This document shows positions 47,485-57,364 of a stretch of DNA of 64,000 nt, piece by piece. Source of the DNA: Leifsonia sp. Leaf336 (lineage in GTDB: Bacteria > Actinomycetota > Actinomycetes > Actinomycetales > Microbacteriaceae); NCBI RefSeq assembly GCF_001423695.1, contig NZ_LMOZ01000003.1, positions 415,018 to 479,017 of the forward strand. Direction: 5' to 3'. The position numbers were made by a program, and so were the translations under genes. The notes beneath the pieces are model-generated. The model did not search any database. It worked only from the letters and a program-made list of their open reading frames with translations, and was not told where the DNA came from. Position 1 is the stretch's first letter; every line of letters starts with the position of its first letter.

Positions 47485-49095
47485 TCACCTCTCCAGGTCG
47501 TCGGTCAGTGCCTTCCAGCGTAGACCCCGTGCCCGCTCCGCCACCCGGCGCGCGTCCGGAATGACGGACGCCAGCCCGGTGCCGGTCAGCCAGGAGCCGG
47601 TCACCTCGACGCCCTCGATGTTCTCGACCTCGTCGCGGACGCGCTGGATGCGCTCCCGCTGCCCCACTGTTGCATAGGGAAGGGCGTTCGTCCAGGGGGT
47701 CCGGGCGAATGCGGAGACATCGGATGCCGCGAGCGGAATATTCAGGAGGGCTGCGGCGTCGGCGACGGCGCGCTCCCGCAGCTCGGCGTCGCTCAAAGCG
47801 AGCGTCTCGGCTGCGCGCCCGGCCCTGCCGTACGACAACCGGACGACGTGCCGGCCGGGGCCGGCGGCCTCCGCCACCCAGGCCCACTTGGCGCTCGAGT
47901 GCGTCATCGCCTTCGCACCGACGCCCGAGGTCTCGCTGTCGGCGACGAGCACGCCGGTGCCGACCGGGGCCGCGCCGACGCGGTCGTCGCTGAGCACAAG
48001 GGTGACGAGTTCAACGCTCGATGCCGCAGGCCAGTCGAGCGCTGCCAACTCGGCCAGGTCGTCATCGAACCCGGGTATGAGTGCGAGCGCCGCATCGGCG
48101 GGCGCGGTCACGACGACGACGTCGGCGTCGAGGGTCGAGCCGTCGGCGAGACGCAGGGTCCAGCGCGCCGGCCGCTCGTCGGCGGCGGCCTCGGGAGGCG
48201 TCGCAGCGTCGGCCGCCGCATCCTCGTCCAGGCCGGCCAGGGCCTCCTCGACGGCGACGGCTGCGAGCTCCTCGGGATCCGGCGCGACCCAGGGCTCCAC
48301 CGCGACGACCGACGCATCGGTGCGGATGACACCGCCGCGCGCGCAGATATCGTCGGCGAGCGCCGCGGGCAGCCTCCACATGCCACCACGGAGGCCCTGG
48401 ACGGCACTGCCCGCCTTCGCCGACGCCCGGAGGTCGCCGACCGCGCCGGAGAGCGAGCCGAGTCGGGTCAGCGCGGCGTTGAGCCCTGGCGCGACGACGT
48501 CCACGTCGAGCTCGTCGGGGTTCGCCGAGTAGACACCGGTCACGACGGGCGCCACCAGCTCGTCGAGCACCTTCGCGCCCATCCGCTTGCGGACCAGCGT
48601 GCCGAGACTGTGCTCCTGTCCGATCTTGAGCACCGGCATCAGCCGGTCCAGGTAGGCGCGCACAGCGCCGCCCCAGCCGATCGCCGCGACGACGTCGGCG
48701 GCGAGGGGCGAGCTCGGGATCCCCAGCAGGCCGGCCTTCGGGAGGGGGACGGTGCGCGATCCGTTCCGCACCCAGGCCCCGGCGGGGTTGGGCGTGACGA
48801 TCTCCTCCGTGAGATCGAGGTCCTCCAGCAGCGCGGCGACATGGCCGCCGCGGGTGGCGAAGCTCTCCGCTCCCGCGTCGAGGGTCAGACCGGCGAGCTC
48901 CAGCGGCGCGACCGAACCGCCGACGCGGCCCGAGGCCTCCAGCACGGTGACCGCGAACCCGGGCCGGGCGCACTCGCGGGCGACCACGAGCCCTGAGACG
49001 CCTCCGCCGACCACCACGACGCGGGTGGCCGGAGCCTCGACCGCGTGCCGGATCTCCGCCGCGACGGCGTCGTGATCGAGCGGCCCGGTGGTCAT
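47485..49095 (-). CDS. hemY: coproporphyrinogen III oxidase (CgoX/HemY)
   Basis: FAD enzyme of 536 residues that oxidises coproporphyrinogen III to coproporphyrin III. The FAD motif [11 protein letters not shown] starts at residue 26; [15 protein letters not shown] and the C-terminal [11 protein letters not shown] are family hallmarks. A low-complexity Ala/Glu/Asp insertion lies around 300-335. ATG 49095 overlaps the hemE stop by four bases; a longer open frame upstream is not used. Confidence 0.93.
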   Translation of the reverse strand: MTTGPLDHDAVAAEIRHAVEAPATRVVVVGGGVSGLVVARECARPGFAVTVLEASGRVGGSVAPLELAGLTLDAGAESFATRGGHVAALLEDLDLTEEIVTPNPAGAWVRNGSRTVPLPKAGLLGIPSSPLAADVVAAIGWGGAVRAYLDRLMPVLKIGQEHSLGTLVRKRMGAKVLDELVAPVVTGVYSANPDELDVDVVAPGLNAALTRLGSLSGAVGDLRASAKAGSAVQGLRGGMWRLPAALADDICARGGVIRTDASVVAVEPWVAPDPEELAAVAVEEALAGLDEDAAADAATPPEAAADERPARWTLRLADGSTLDADVVVVTAPADAALALIPGFDDDLAELAALDWPAASSVELVTLVLSDDRVGAAPVGTGVLVADSETSGVGAKAMTHSSAKWAWVAEAAGPGRHVVRLSYGRAGRAAETLALSDAELRERAVADAAALLNIPLAASDVSAFARTPWTNALPYATVGQRERIQRVRDEVENIEGVEVTGSWLTGTGLASVIPDARRVAERARGLRWKALTDDLER

Positions 49096-50258
49096 GGCCG
49101 CCACTCGTGGACGAGCTCGACCACGCGGGTCAGCACGGCGGGATCGGTCTCGGGCGGGACGCCGTGGCCGAGGTTCAGGACGTGCGACGGAGCCTCGCGA
49201 CCGCGCTCCAGCACGTCGACCACGTGAGCGGAGAGGACGTCCCACGGCGCATCGAGCATCGCCGGGTCGACGTTGCCCTGCAGCGGGACGACATGGCCGA
49301 GCCGGCGTGCCGCCTCGTCGAGCGGGGTGCGGTAGTCGACGCCGACCGTGTCGGCGCCCACGTCGTGCATCGCGTTGAGAAGCTCGCCGGTGCCGACGCC
49401 GAAGTGGACGATCGGGACATTGCGCAGCAGCGGTTCCTCGATGCCGGCGGCCTCTCCGGCCTCCGCCGTCTCCGTGTCCGCAGCGGGCGAGCGGGGGACG
49501 TCGTAGGTGAGGTCGCGGATGTGCGAGAGAGCGCGCGCCGACGCCGGCGCCACGTGCTCCACGTAGTCGCGCAGCGAGAGGGAGCCCGCCCACGAGTCGA
49601 AGAGCTGGGCGGCGCTCGCCCCCGCGAGCAGCTGCGCCCGCAGGAAGGCGCCGGTGACGTCGGCGCTCCAGGCCATGAGCCGCGCCCAGGTCTCGGGATC
49701 GGCGTGCATCATCGTCCGGGCCCGGATGTGGTCCTTCGACGGGCCGCCCTCGACGAGGTACGCGGCCAGGGTGAACGGGGCTCCGGCGAAGCCGATGAGC
49801 GGCGTACTGCCCAGCTCGTCGGTCGTCAGCCGCACGGCCTCGGCGATCGGGGCGAAGGTCGCGGCGTCGAGGGAGGCCGGGTCGACCTCCTCGAGCCGGG
49901 CGACGTCGGCAGCGGTGCGCACGGGCTGGTCGAAGACCGGGCCCCGTCCGGGCTGGATCTCGACGGCGACCCCGGCGAGCTTGAGCGGCACGACGATGTC
50001 GCTGAAGAAGATTCCCGCGTCGACGCCGTGCCTGCGCACGGGCTGCAGAGTGATCTCGCTCGCCATCGCGGGGTCGAGGCACGCGTCGAGCATGCGGGTG
50101 CCCACGCGCAGCTCACGGTATTCCGGCAGCGAGCGGCCGGCCTGGCGCATGAACCAGACGGGGACGACCTCCTGTCGCTCGCCCTGATAGGAGCGGACGA
50201 GGCGGCTGTCGGCGGTGAGGCCAGCGGAGAGCGGGTGGGACGGGTCGAGGGAGGTCAC
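49092..50258 (-). CDS. hemE: uroporphyrinogen decarboxylase
   Basis: Converts uroporphyrinogen III to coproporphyrinogen III. 388 residues. [15 protein letters not shown] near the N-terminus and the catalytic Asp in [15 protein letters not shown] are diagnostic; [10 protein letters not shown] and [13 protein letters not shown] come late. A short Glu/Ala-rich insert ([11 protein letters not shown]) lies around 260. First gene of the leftward cluster, divergent from hemA with a 113-base gap. AAGAAT six bases before the GTG is a weak -10. Confidence 0.96.
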   Translation of the reverse strand: MTSLDPSHPLSAGLTADSRLVRSYQGERQEVVPVWFMRQAGRSLPEYRELRVGTRMLDACLDPAMASEITLQPVRRHGVDAGIFFSDIVVPLKLAGVAVEIQPGRGPVFDQPVRTAADVARLEEVDPASLDAATFAPIAEAVRLTTDELGSTPLIGFAGAPFTLAAYLVEGGPSKDHIRARTMMHADPETWARLMAWSADVTGAFLRAQLLAGASAAQLFDSWAGSLSLRDYVEHVAPASARALSHIRDLTYDVPRSPAADTETAEAGEAAGIEEPLLRNVPIVHFGVGTGELLNAMHDVGADTVGVDYRTPLDEAARRLGHVVPLQGNVDPAMLDAPWDVLSAHVVDVLERGREAPSHVLNLGHGVPPETDPAVLTRVVELVHEWRP

Positions 50259-50358
50259 CCGACCATTCTTCCAGGGACGAATCTGCCAATCCTCCGGGAA
50301 TCCCGCCGAACGCCCGTGGGACGGGGTATCCCGATTCGAGGAACGCCGACGGCGAGCG

Positions 50359-50364
50359 TAGTCT
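50359..50364 (+). promoter_or_regulatory. -10 box of hemA, leaderless
   Basis: TAGTCT seven bases before the GTG at 50372, with TTCGAG 18 bases further upstream as a possible -35. Confidence 0.6.
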
Positions 50365-50371
50365 TTCCCCC

Positions 50372-51676
50372 GTGCTTCTCTGCTTCTCGTCGAGCCACCG
50401 CACTGCGGAGTTCGACCTCCTCGAACGGCTCGAGCGTCATGCGCCGGCCGTTACCGCGGCACTCGCAGAGCACAGCGAACTCGTGAGCGGGTCAGTCGTC
50501 CTCGCGACCTGCAACCGCTTCGAGGCGTATCTCGACATCGACGAGCCTCTCCCGGCCGCACGCGCGGTCTCGGCGGAGGCCGTGATCGAGGCGGTGAGCC
50601 TCGCCGCAGGCATCGACGCCGACGTGCTGCGCGCCTCCAGCGCCGTCTACCGCGACGACGCCGTCGCCGAGCACCTCTTCTCCGTCTCCAGCGGTCTCGA
50701 GTCCGTCGTCGTCGGCGAGGGCGAGATCGCCGGCCAGGTGCGCCGCGCACTGCAGGCGGCCCGCCATGCGGGCACGGTCACCGGAGACCTGGAGCGCGTC
50801 TTCCAGGTCGCCTCGCGCACCTCCCGCGGCGTCAAGAACCAGACCGGCATCATGAGCGCAGGGCGCTCGATGGTCCGCCTCGCGCTCGAGCTGGCCGAGA
50901 GCCGCATCACCGACTGGACGCAGGTCCGCGTGCTGCTGGTCGGCACGGGCAAGTACGCGGGCGCCAGCCTGGCCGCGCTGCGCGACCACGGCGTGACCGA
51001 CGTTCGCGTGTACTCCCCCACCGGCCGGGCGGCCAAGTTCGCTCTGTCGCACGACGTGACCGCGGTGGAGGCCGACGGCCTCATCCACGAGCTCGCAGGC
51101 GCCGACCTCGTCGTCACCTGCTCGGCGGTCACCGACCACGTCGTCACCCGCGACCTGCTGGCCGAGGCGCTCGGGCTCCCCGGCGCCGCCGAGCGACGCC
51201 TGGTGATCGACCTCGGCCTCCCCCGCAACGTCGATCCCTCCGTCGCGGAGCTGACCGGCGTCGAGCTCCTCGATCTGGAGACCATCAGCATCCACGCGCC
51301 CGTGGAGGAGCTGAACGCCGCGGCCGACGCCCGCGAGCTCGTCGGCGCCGCCGCGGCCGAGTTCGCCGCCCGCACCTCCGAGCAGGCCGTCACGCCCGCG
51401 CTCGTCGCACTACGCTCGCACGTCTTCGGCGTCCTCGACGCCGAGATCGCGCGGGCCCGCTCGCGCGGCGACTCCTCGGAGCAGACGGAGGCCGCGCTGC
51501 GCCACCTCGCCGGCGTGCTGCTGCACACCCCGTCGGTGCGGGCCAGGGAGCTCGCCCGTCAGGGCGACGCGCAGGAGTTCATCGACGCGACTTCCGCGCT
51601 CTTCGGCCTCGAGGTAGACGAGGCGCCGTCGGCACGCACGCTGCGCGCCGTCGACGACGAGAGCGCCGCATCCTGA
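50372..51676 (+). CDS. hemA: glutamyl-tRNA reductase
   Basis: First committed step of the C5 heme route: reduces glutamyl-tRNA to glutamate 1-semialdehyde. 434 residues. The catalytic cysteine C47 is in [10 protein letters not shown]; the NADPH-binding domain has [11 protein letters not shown]; a C-terminal helical dimerisation domain follows. The N-terminal [15 protein letters not shown] fits the family. The GNAT gene follows 32 bases later. Confidence 0.96.
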   Translation: MLLCFSSSHRTAEFDLLERLERHAPAVTAALAEHSELVSGSVVLATCNRFEAYLDIDEPLPAARAVSAEAVIEAVSLAAGIDADVLRASSAVYRDDAVAEHLFSVSSGLESVVVGEGEIAGQVRRALQAARHAGTVTGDLERVFQVASRTSRGVKNQTGIMSAGRSMVRLALELAESRITDWTQVRVLLVGTGKYAGASLAALRDHGVTDVRVYSPTGRAAKFALSHDVTAVEADGLIHELAGADLVVTCSAVTDHVVTRDLLAEALGLPGAAERRLVIDLGLPRNVDPSVAELTGVELLDLETISIHAPVEELNAAADARELVGAAAAEFAARTSEQAVTPALVALRSHVFGVLDAEIARARSRGDSSEQTEAALRHLAGVLLHTPSVRARELARQGDAQEFIDATSALFGLEVDEAPSARTLRAVDDESAAS

Positions 51677-51708
51677 CGGATCACCCGACAACCGACCGAG
51701 GAGGACAC

Positions 51709-52332
51709 GTGAGCGACGAGGCCACGATCACCACCGAAGCACCGCACGCCGCGACCGGGCTCCCGTACGCAGCGGAGGATCTCCGCACGGAGCGTCTGCT
51801 GCTGCGTGCGCTGAACAGCGGCGATCTCGAGAACGGGCACGAGTTCGAGCGCCTCAAAGATGTGGCCCGCTATCTGTACTGGGAGGTGCACGACCACGAC
51901 GAGTCGGCGGAGCACCTCCGCAAGCGCATCGCCATGAATCGGCTCGCCGCCGACGGCGACGGCATCGTCTACGCGGTCGAGCTCCCGGACCCCGAGGGCG
52001 GCCACAGCCGGGTGATCGGCCACGTAAGCTTGTTCCTCAAGAAGGCGGCGTGGGCGAAGTTCGAGATGGGATGGGTGTTCCACCCGGCCGTGCACGGCCG
52101 CGGCTACGCCACCGAGGCGACGACCCGCCTCCTCGAGCTGTGCTTCGACACCCTCGGCGGCCACCGCGTGTTCGCGCAGCTGGACGCCCGCAACGAAGCC
52201 TCGGCCCGACTCTGCCAGATCCTCGGGATGCGCCAGGAGGCCCTGCTCCGCCAGACCGAGATCTTCAAGGGAGAGTGGTCGGACACCGCCGTCTACGCGA
52301 TCCTGGACCAGGACTTCCGCGCGGGCCGGTGA
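51709..52332 (+). CDS. GNAT-family N-acetyltransferase (RimJ/RimL-like)
   Basis: Acetyltransferase of 207 residues. LRTERLLLRAL opens the domain; FEMGWVFHPAVHGRGYATEA carries the acetyl-CoA pyrophosphate loop; ARNEASARLCQILGM is the typical late segment. Substrate unknown. GAGGAGGACAC precedes the GTG. It may be transcribed together with hemA. Confidence 0.9.
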   Translation: MSDEATITTEAPHAATGLPYAAEDLRTERLLLRALNSGDLENGHEFERLKDVARYLYWEVHDHDESAEHLRKRIAMNRLAADGDGIVYAVELPDPEGGHSRVIGHVSLFLKKAAWAKFEMGWVFHPAVHGRGYATEATTRLLELCFDTLGGHRVFAQLDARNEASARLCQILGMRQEALLRQTEIFKGEWSDTAVYAILDQDFRAGR

Positions 52333-52352
52333 GGGCTTCGCATATCTGAAAT

Positions 52353-52372
52353 CATAGATGTGTGCATCTATG
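52353..52372 (+). promoter_or_regulatory. inverted repeat over the DUF3800 start codon
   Basis: CATAGATG-TGTG-CATCTATG, a perfect 8-base stem. The GTG start (52362-52364) falls in the loop, so the RNA hairpin or a DNA-bound protein could restrict expression. Confidence 0.55.
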
Positions 52373-53138
52373 TTATGTCGATGATTCAGGCGACCCATCG
52401 CGGGGGAAGCTTCTGACCGCCCTCCTCATTCGTGACTCTGATTGGGCCGAGGTGCTCGATGCCTGGCTCACAGGTCGTGAAGAATTGCATCGCCTCTTCG
52501 GCATTCACAAACGCAAGGAACTCCACGCGAACAAGCTGTTCAAGGGACGCGGACAATTCTGCGAAAACCCGGAGCAGGAGTCGGCATTCACAGGCCGGGC
52601 ACGTGCCAAGGCGGCCCGCATCGCGCTGAGTTACTTGAGCGAGCGCGGTCGTTTCGAACTCATCACCATCGGCGCCGCCGAGCGATCACCGCATGTGATG
52701 TACGCGAGATTCATCGCGTGGCTCGAGGATTGGGCGACGCTTCATGACACACGCGTGATGATCTTCTACGACGGACAGCACGGCATCGATGAGACCGGAA
52801 CACTCGACGCGAGGGAGCGACATGAGCTCTGGGAAAGGGCGTTGCGCGCGGCCGGACCATATCGTGAAGTCCATCGATCCCTGGATCTGTCTACACGCCG
52901 GATCGTGGAGGACGTCGTCATGCAGGACAGTCGTTACAGCCAGCTCATTCAAGCTGCGGACTTGATCGCCTATGGCGCGTACCACAAGCACCGTCACACG
53001 TTTCCAGACGTCTGGGGCGGCTCGTTTCAACCGTCACACGCTGCGATCGCGGCATACATGCAGACCTCGGCCCACTGGGGGGCCGAGAGCGACGAAGGCG
53101 TTCACTGGCTCAGCGCAACGCAAGAACCCCCGGCCTGA
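52362..53138 (+). CDS. DUF3800-domain protein, probable acquired gene
   Basis: 258 residues. The N-terminal CYVDDSGDP and the C-terminal QAADLIAYGAYH are the conserved acidic motifs of DUF3800, a family with a predicted RNase H-like fold that is frequent in accessory regions. Codon use is more A/T-rich and less biased than neighbours, suggesting transfer. It is unlinked to hemA or glyS function. Start GTG is supported by the conserved frame, not by a ribosome site. Confidence 0.82.
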   Translation: MHLCYVDDSGDPSRGKLLTALLIRDSDWAEVLDAWLTGREELHRLFGIHKRKELHANKLFKGRGQFCENPEQESAFTGRARAKAARIALSYLSERGRFELITIGAAERSPHVMYARFIAWLEDWATLHDTRVMIFYDGQHGIDETGTLDARERHELWERALRAAGPYREVHRSLDLSTRRIVEDVVMQDSRYSQLIQAADLIAYGAYHKHRHTFPDVWGGSFQPSHAAIAAYMQTSAHWGAESDEGVHWLSATQEPPA

Positions 53139-53147
53139 GCCAGGGGT
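53126..53147 (+). terminator. weak hairpin at the DUF3800 stop
   Basis: ACCCCCGGC / GCCAGGGGT stem with one mismatch and a CTGA loop that contains the stop codon. No T-run follows. Confidence 0.4.
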
Positions 53148-53267
53148 CTGCATCGCAATACCCCGCGAGCAGTCCTCAACCCTGCATGGAGTTTTGCGTT
53201 ACCCACCCTACTACAGCGTGATATTCGGTGCACTGACGAGTCCCAAACGATGACTTCGCATCCTCAG

Positions 53268-53273
53268 TAGGAT
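53268..53273 (+). promoter_or_regulatory. possible -10 box of glyS
   Basis: TAGGAT, leaving a leader of about 35 bases with AGGGAG before the ATG. The -35 is not clear. Confidence 0.4.
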
Positions 53274-53315
53274 GGACGGGTCCCCCCACCACCCGGCACC
53301 GAACAGGGAGCACCC

Positions 53316-54704
53316 ATGGCCGCACCGTCGAGACTGGATTCCGTCATCACGCTGGCGCAGCACCGAGGATTCGTTTTCCCCTCCGGCGAGATCTACGGCG
53401 GTACCCGCTCGGCGTGGGACTACGGCCCCCTCGGCGTCGAGCTGAAGGAGAACATCAAGCGCGAGTGGTGGAACGCCTTCGTGCGCGGCCGCGGCGACAT
53501 GGTCGGCCTCGACTCGGCGATCATCCTCCCCACCGCGGTGTGGGAGGCCTCGGGCCACGTGCAGGTCTTCAGCGACCCGCTGACCGAGTCGCTGATCACG
53601 CACAAGCGCTACCGCGCCGACCACCTCTTCGAGGCGTACGAGGCCGAGCACGGCCATCCGCCGGCGAATGGCCTGGACGACATCGCCGACCCCGACCACC
53701 CGGACAAGGTGGGCCAGTGGACTCCGATCCGTCAGTTCTCGGGCCTCATGAAGACCTTCCTGGGCGTCGTGGACGACGAGTCCGGCCTCCACTACATGCG
53801 CCCCGAGACCGCGCAGGGCATCTTCACCGACTTCGCCGCCGTGCTGCAGACCGCCCGCAAGAAGCCGCCGTTCGGCATCGGCCAGATCGGCAAGGCGTTC
53901 CGCAACGAGATCACGCCGGGCAACTTCATCTTCCGCACCCGTGAGTTCGAGCAGATGGAGATCGAGTTCTTCGTCGAGCCCGGCACCGACGAGGAGTGGT
54001 TCCAGACCTGGATCGACCTCTGCTGGGACTGGTTCGTCGACCTCGGCATCGACCCGCAGAACATCCGCCGCCTGGAGCACGAAAAGGACAAGCTCGCGCA
54101 CTACTCCAAGCGCACCATCGACATCGAGTACAAGTTCGACTTCGTCGGCAGCGAATGGGGCGAGCTGATGGGCGTCGCCAACCGCACCGACTTCGACCTG
54201 AAGACCCACATCGAGCACTCCGGCAAAGACCTCAGCTTCTTCGACCAGAACAAGAACGAGCGCTACGTGCCGTACGTGATCGAGCCGTCCTTCGGCCTCA
54301 CCCGCGCGCTGATGGCGTTCCTGGTCGACGCCTACGACGAAGAGGAGGTGCCGAACGCCAAGGGAGGCACCGACAAGCGCACCGTGCTGCACCTCGACCC
54401 GCGCCTCGCGCCGGTCAAGGTCGCCGTGCTCCCGCTCTCCCGCAACGAGGCCCTGTCGCCGCTCGCCCGCGGCCTGGCCGACAAGCTGCGCAAGCGCCGC
54501 AACGTCGACTTCGACGACTCGGGCGCGATCGGCCGCCGCTACCGCCGCCAGGACGAGATCGGCACGCCCCTCGCAGTGACGGTCGACTTCGACTCGCTCG
54601 AGGACGACGCCGTGACCGTGCGCGACCGCGACACCATGAAGCAGGAGCGCATCCCGCTCGAGGGCCTCGACCGCTACCTCGCGGAGCGTTTGCGCGAGAT
54701 CTGA
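53316..54704 (+). CDS. glyS: glycyl-tRNA synthetase, homodimeric type
   Basis: Class II synthetase of 462 residues of the single-chain type found in actinobacteria and eukaryotes. [14 protein letters not shown] opens it; motif 2 is [21 protein letters not shown]; motif 3 is [16 protein letters not shown]; the anticodon domain has PVKVAVLPL. No editing domain is present. AGGGAGCACCC precedes the ATG. Confidence 0.96.
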   Translation: MAAPSRLDSVITLAQHRGFVFPSGEIYGGTRSAWDYGPLGVELKENIKREWWNAFVRGRGDMVGLDSAIILPTAVWEASGHVQVFSDPLTESLITHKRYRADHLFEAYEAEHGHPPANGLDDIADPDHPDKVGQWTPIRQFSGLMKTFLGVVDDESGLHYMRPETAQGIFTDFAAVLQTARKKPPFGIGQIGKAFRNEITPGNFIFRTREFEQMEIEFFVEPGTDEEWFQTWIDLCWDWFVDLGIDPQNIRRLEHEKDKLAHYSKRTIDIEYKFDFVGSEWGELMGVANRTDFDLKTHIEHSGKDLSFFDQNKNERYVPYVIEPSFGLTRALMAFLVDAYDEEEVPNAKGGTDKRTVLHLDPRLAPVKVAVLPLSRNEALSPLARGLADKLRKRRNVDFDDSGAIGRRYRRQDEIGTPLAVTVDFDSLEDDAVTVRDRDTMKQERIPLEGLDRYLAERLREI

Positions 54705-54728
54705 CCTCCGGATGCGGTCACCGACCGC

Positions 54729-54734
54729 TAGGGT
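54729..54734 (+). promoter_or_regulatory. possible -10 box of the DUF2156 fusion gene
   Basis: TAGGGT, with GGAGAA between it and the ATG at 54759; a short-leader transcript. Confidence 0.4.
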
Positions 54735-54758
54735 GGTGGCCACCGCGACGGAGAAACG

Positions 54759-57320
54759 ATGAGCACGGCTCCCCCGAACACCGCACCGGCCCCCCCGGTC
54801 GCTCCCTCACCGGGACGCCCGAAGGGCTGGGCGACACTGCGCGCCTACGTTCAGGTCGCGCCCGCGAGCGTGGCCCTCGCGCTGATCGTGCTCGTGACCT
54901 CCATCGCCACCGGTACGTTGTGGAGCGTCGCGACCGCGGGCGGCGGCGCGCTGGTCTGGGCGGCCGGTGTGTCGACGACCATCCACGCGGGCTTCTGGTG
55001 GACTCCGCTGACGGCGCTCTTCGTGCCGGAGGATCCCGCGCAGTTCGTGATCTCGTTCGTGCTCACCCTGACCCTGCTGGCCGTCGCCGAGCGTTTGCTC
55101 AGCACAGCCAGGCTCGTCGTCGCCTTCCTCGTCACGGGCGTCGTCGGCATCACGCTCGGCGTCCTCGGGCAGTGGGCTGCGGCGAGCGTCGGAGAGATCC
55201 TGGCGCGAGCGACGGAGTTCGACTTCACCCTCGATCCGACCATCGGGATCGTCGGGGCGCTGATGACGGCGAGCGCCTTCGCCAGCACACTCTGGCGACG
55301 ACGCATCCGGCTGCTGACCTTCGCCGTCGTGATCATGTTCGTGCTCTACAACGGCGACCAGAACAACGTCTACCGCCTCATCGCGGCGTTGCTCGGTCTC
55401 GCGTTCGGCGTCATCCTCCGTCGCGGGAGGCTGCACCGGATGCGCCGCAGTTCGCACGCCGAGACGCGCAACCTCGTCGCCGCGATCGTGGCCATCACCG
55501 CCGTCGGGCCGCTCGCGGCGCTCCTCCCGCCGGGTGGCCTCGGCCCGCTGTCGTTCGTCGCGGCGCTGTTCCTGCACCAGGAGGTCGACGCGGCCTCCGT
55601 GCTGGCGGCGTGCCGCGCGGTGGACACCTCCAACTGCCGTGACGAGCTCGCGGCGGTCTCGGTCCAGGGTGTCGGTCCCCTGCTGCTCACGCTCTTGCCG
55701 CTGGTGCTGCTCATCGTGACGGCCATCGGCCTCCGCCGCGGCCGCCACTTCGCGTGGCTGCTCGGGATCGTCGTGAACGTCGCGATGATCGTGCTGCCGT
55801 TCACCGCGCTCCCCGGCGGCGACGTGAACGTGCACGTCGACAGTCTCGACGCCCTCGCGCCGGCGATCGAGGTGCTGCTCTGGTTGCTGGCCGCGTTCCT
55901 GGTGCCGTTCGCGTCGATCGTGCTGCTGCTCGCGACCCGCCGCCAGTTCCAGATCCGCGCGCCACGTGATGCGGTCGTGCGATTCACGATCCTGGTCGTG
56001 GTCTCGTTCGCGCTGCTCGCGGTCGCCTACCTGATCGCCGGGCTCGCCACTCTGACCTCGTTCGTGCCCGAGGCGAGTATCGGCGACGTGTTCATGTCCA
56101 CGCTCCGGCGTTTCGTCCCCTCGGGTTTCGAGTCGGTGCTCGGCCCAGTGATCGTTCCGACCTCGCCGTTCGTCGTGTTCCTTTACCAGTGGGTCGGTCC
56201 GGCGTTCTGGACGATCTTCGTCATCGGCACGATGCGGCTGTACCGTGCGACCTCCACCGGCCGCACCCTCGGTGACGAGCTGCGGTTCCGCGAGCTCCTG
56301 CACGCGGGCGGAGGCGGCACCCTCGGCTTCATGGGCACGTGGCCCGGCAATGTGTACTGGTTCTCGGAGGACGGCGAGGCGGCCGTCGCGTACCGTGTCA
56401 TCAACGGCGTCGCAATCACGCTGTCGGATCCCGTCTGCCGGCCGGAGCGCGCCGAGCAGACCGTCATCGACTTCATCGGGTTCTGCGACGCCAACAGCTG
56501 GACCCCGGCGTTCTACAGCATCCACGGCTCGTTCCTGCCCGTGTTCGAGTCGCTCGGCTGGCAGACCGTGTCGGTGGGCGAGGAGACGCTCATGCACCCG
56601 CAGACCTTCGACATGCAGGGCAAGCCCTGGCAGAAGGTGCGGCAGGCGCACAACCGTGGGGTCAAGGAGCGCATCTCGACGCTCTGGACGACGTGGGACG
56701 AGCTGGCTCCTCTGCAACAGAGCCAGATCGTGTCGCTCAGCGAGCAATGGGTGTCCGAGAAGGAGCTGCCGGAGATGGGCTTCACGCTGGGCGGCATGGC
56801 CGAGCTGAAGGACCCGGAGGTGCGTCTCTACCTGGCCTACGATCCGCAGGGCGACCTCCAAGCCGTGACCAGTTGGCTGCCGAGCTGGCGCGACGACCGC
56901 ATCGTCGGGTACACGATCGACTTCATGCGACGCGCCGACCGCAGCATTCCAGGCATCATGGAGTTCGTGATCGCCTCCGCGGCCCAGCGGATGCGCGGGG
57001 AGGGCGTGGAGGTGCTCAGTCTGTCCGGCGCTCCTCTCGCGACGAAGCCGGCGAGCGTCCTCGACGATGAGGACGCGGAGGGCGAGCCCGCCATCATGGA
57101 CCGTCTGCTGGCGTTCCTCGCGAAGACCCTGGAGCCGGCGTACGGCTTCGCCTCGCTGTTCAGCTTCAAGAGCAAGTTCAACCCGACCTACGAGACCCTG
57201 TGGATGGCCTACCCCGACGCGGTCGCGCTGCCCGCGATCGGCAACGCCATCGGGCGCGCGTACCTCCCCGACGCGAACGCGAAGGAGTACGTGGCGCTCG
57301 CCCGCACGCTGATGCGCTGA
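54759..57320 (+). CDS. membrane protein with C-terminal DUF2156 domain (MprF-like)
   Basis: 853 residues. About 12 hydrophobic spans fill residues 30-490; the first block (about 70-225) has a rhomboid-like layout without an obvious Ser-His pair. The C-terminal domain (about 510-840) is DUF2156, a double-GNAT fold that in MprF transfers lysine or alanine from tRNA to phosphatidylglycerol: GFMGTWPGNVYWFSEDGEAA, VRQAHNRGVKE and SLSGAPLA are visible. Likely modifies membrane lipids; substrate amino acid unknown. Confidence 0.82.
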   Translation: MSTAPPNTAPAPPVAPSPGRPKGWATLRAYVQVAPASVALALIVLVTSIATGTLWSVATAGGGALVWAAGVSTTIHAGFWWTPLTALFVPEDPAQFVISFVLTLTLLAVAERLLSTARLVVAFLVTGVVGITLGVLGQWAAASVGEILARATEFDFTLDPTIGIVGALMTASAFASTLWRRRIRLLTFAVVIMFVLYNGDQNNVYRLIAALLGLAFGVILRRGRLHRMRRSSHAETRNLVAAIVAITAVGPLAALLPPGGLGPLSFVAALFLHQEVDAASVLAACRAVDTSNCRDELAAVSVQGVGPLLLTLLPLVLLIVTAIGLRRGRHFAWLLGIVVNVAMIVLPFTALPGGDVNVHVDSLDALAPAIEVLLWLLAAFLVPFASIVLLLATRRQFQIRAPRDAVVRFTILVVVSFALLAVAYLIAGLATLTSFVPEASIGDVFMSTLRRFVPSGFESVLGPVIVPTSPFVVFLYQWVGPAFWTIFVIGTMRLYRATSTGRTLGDELRFRELLHAGGGGTLGFMGTWPGNVYWFSEDGEAAVAYRVINGVAITLSDPVCRPERAEQTVIDFIGFCDANSWTPAFYSIHGSFLPVFESLGWQTVSVGEETLMHPQTFDMQGKPWQKVRQAHNRGVKERISTLWTTWDELAPLQQSQIVSLSEQWVSEKELPEMGFTLGGMAELKDPEVRLYLAYDPQGDLQAVTSWLPSWRDDRIVGYTIDFMRRADRSIPGIMEFVIASAAQRMRGEGVEVLSLSGAPLATKPASVLDDEDAEGEPAIMDRLLAFLAKTLEPAYGFASLFSFKSKFNPTYETLWMAYPDAVALPAIGNAIGRAYLPDANAKEYVALARTLMR

Positions 57321-57352
57321 CGCCGATGCGCTGGGCGCGTGGTCCAGCGGCG

Positions 57353-57358
57353 TACGGT
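57353..57358 (+). promoter_or_regulatory. -10 box of the epimerase gene, leaderless
   Basis: TACGGT six bases before the ATG at 57365. Confidence 0.5.
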
Positions 57359-57364
57359 GGCCTC

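Noticed and set aside
54807-56861. 684-residue minus-strand frame under the DUF2156 gene
   Set aside because: Composition dominated by R, E, D, H and G with no domain; the plus-strand gene has spans and conserved motifs.
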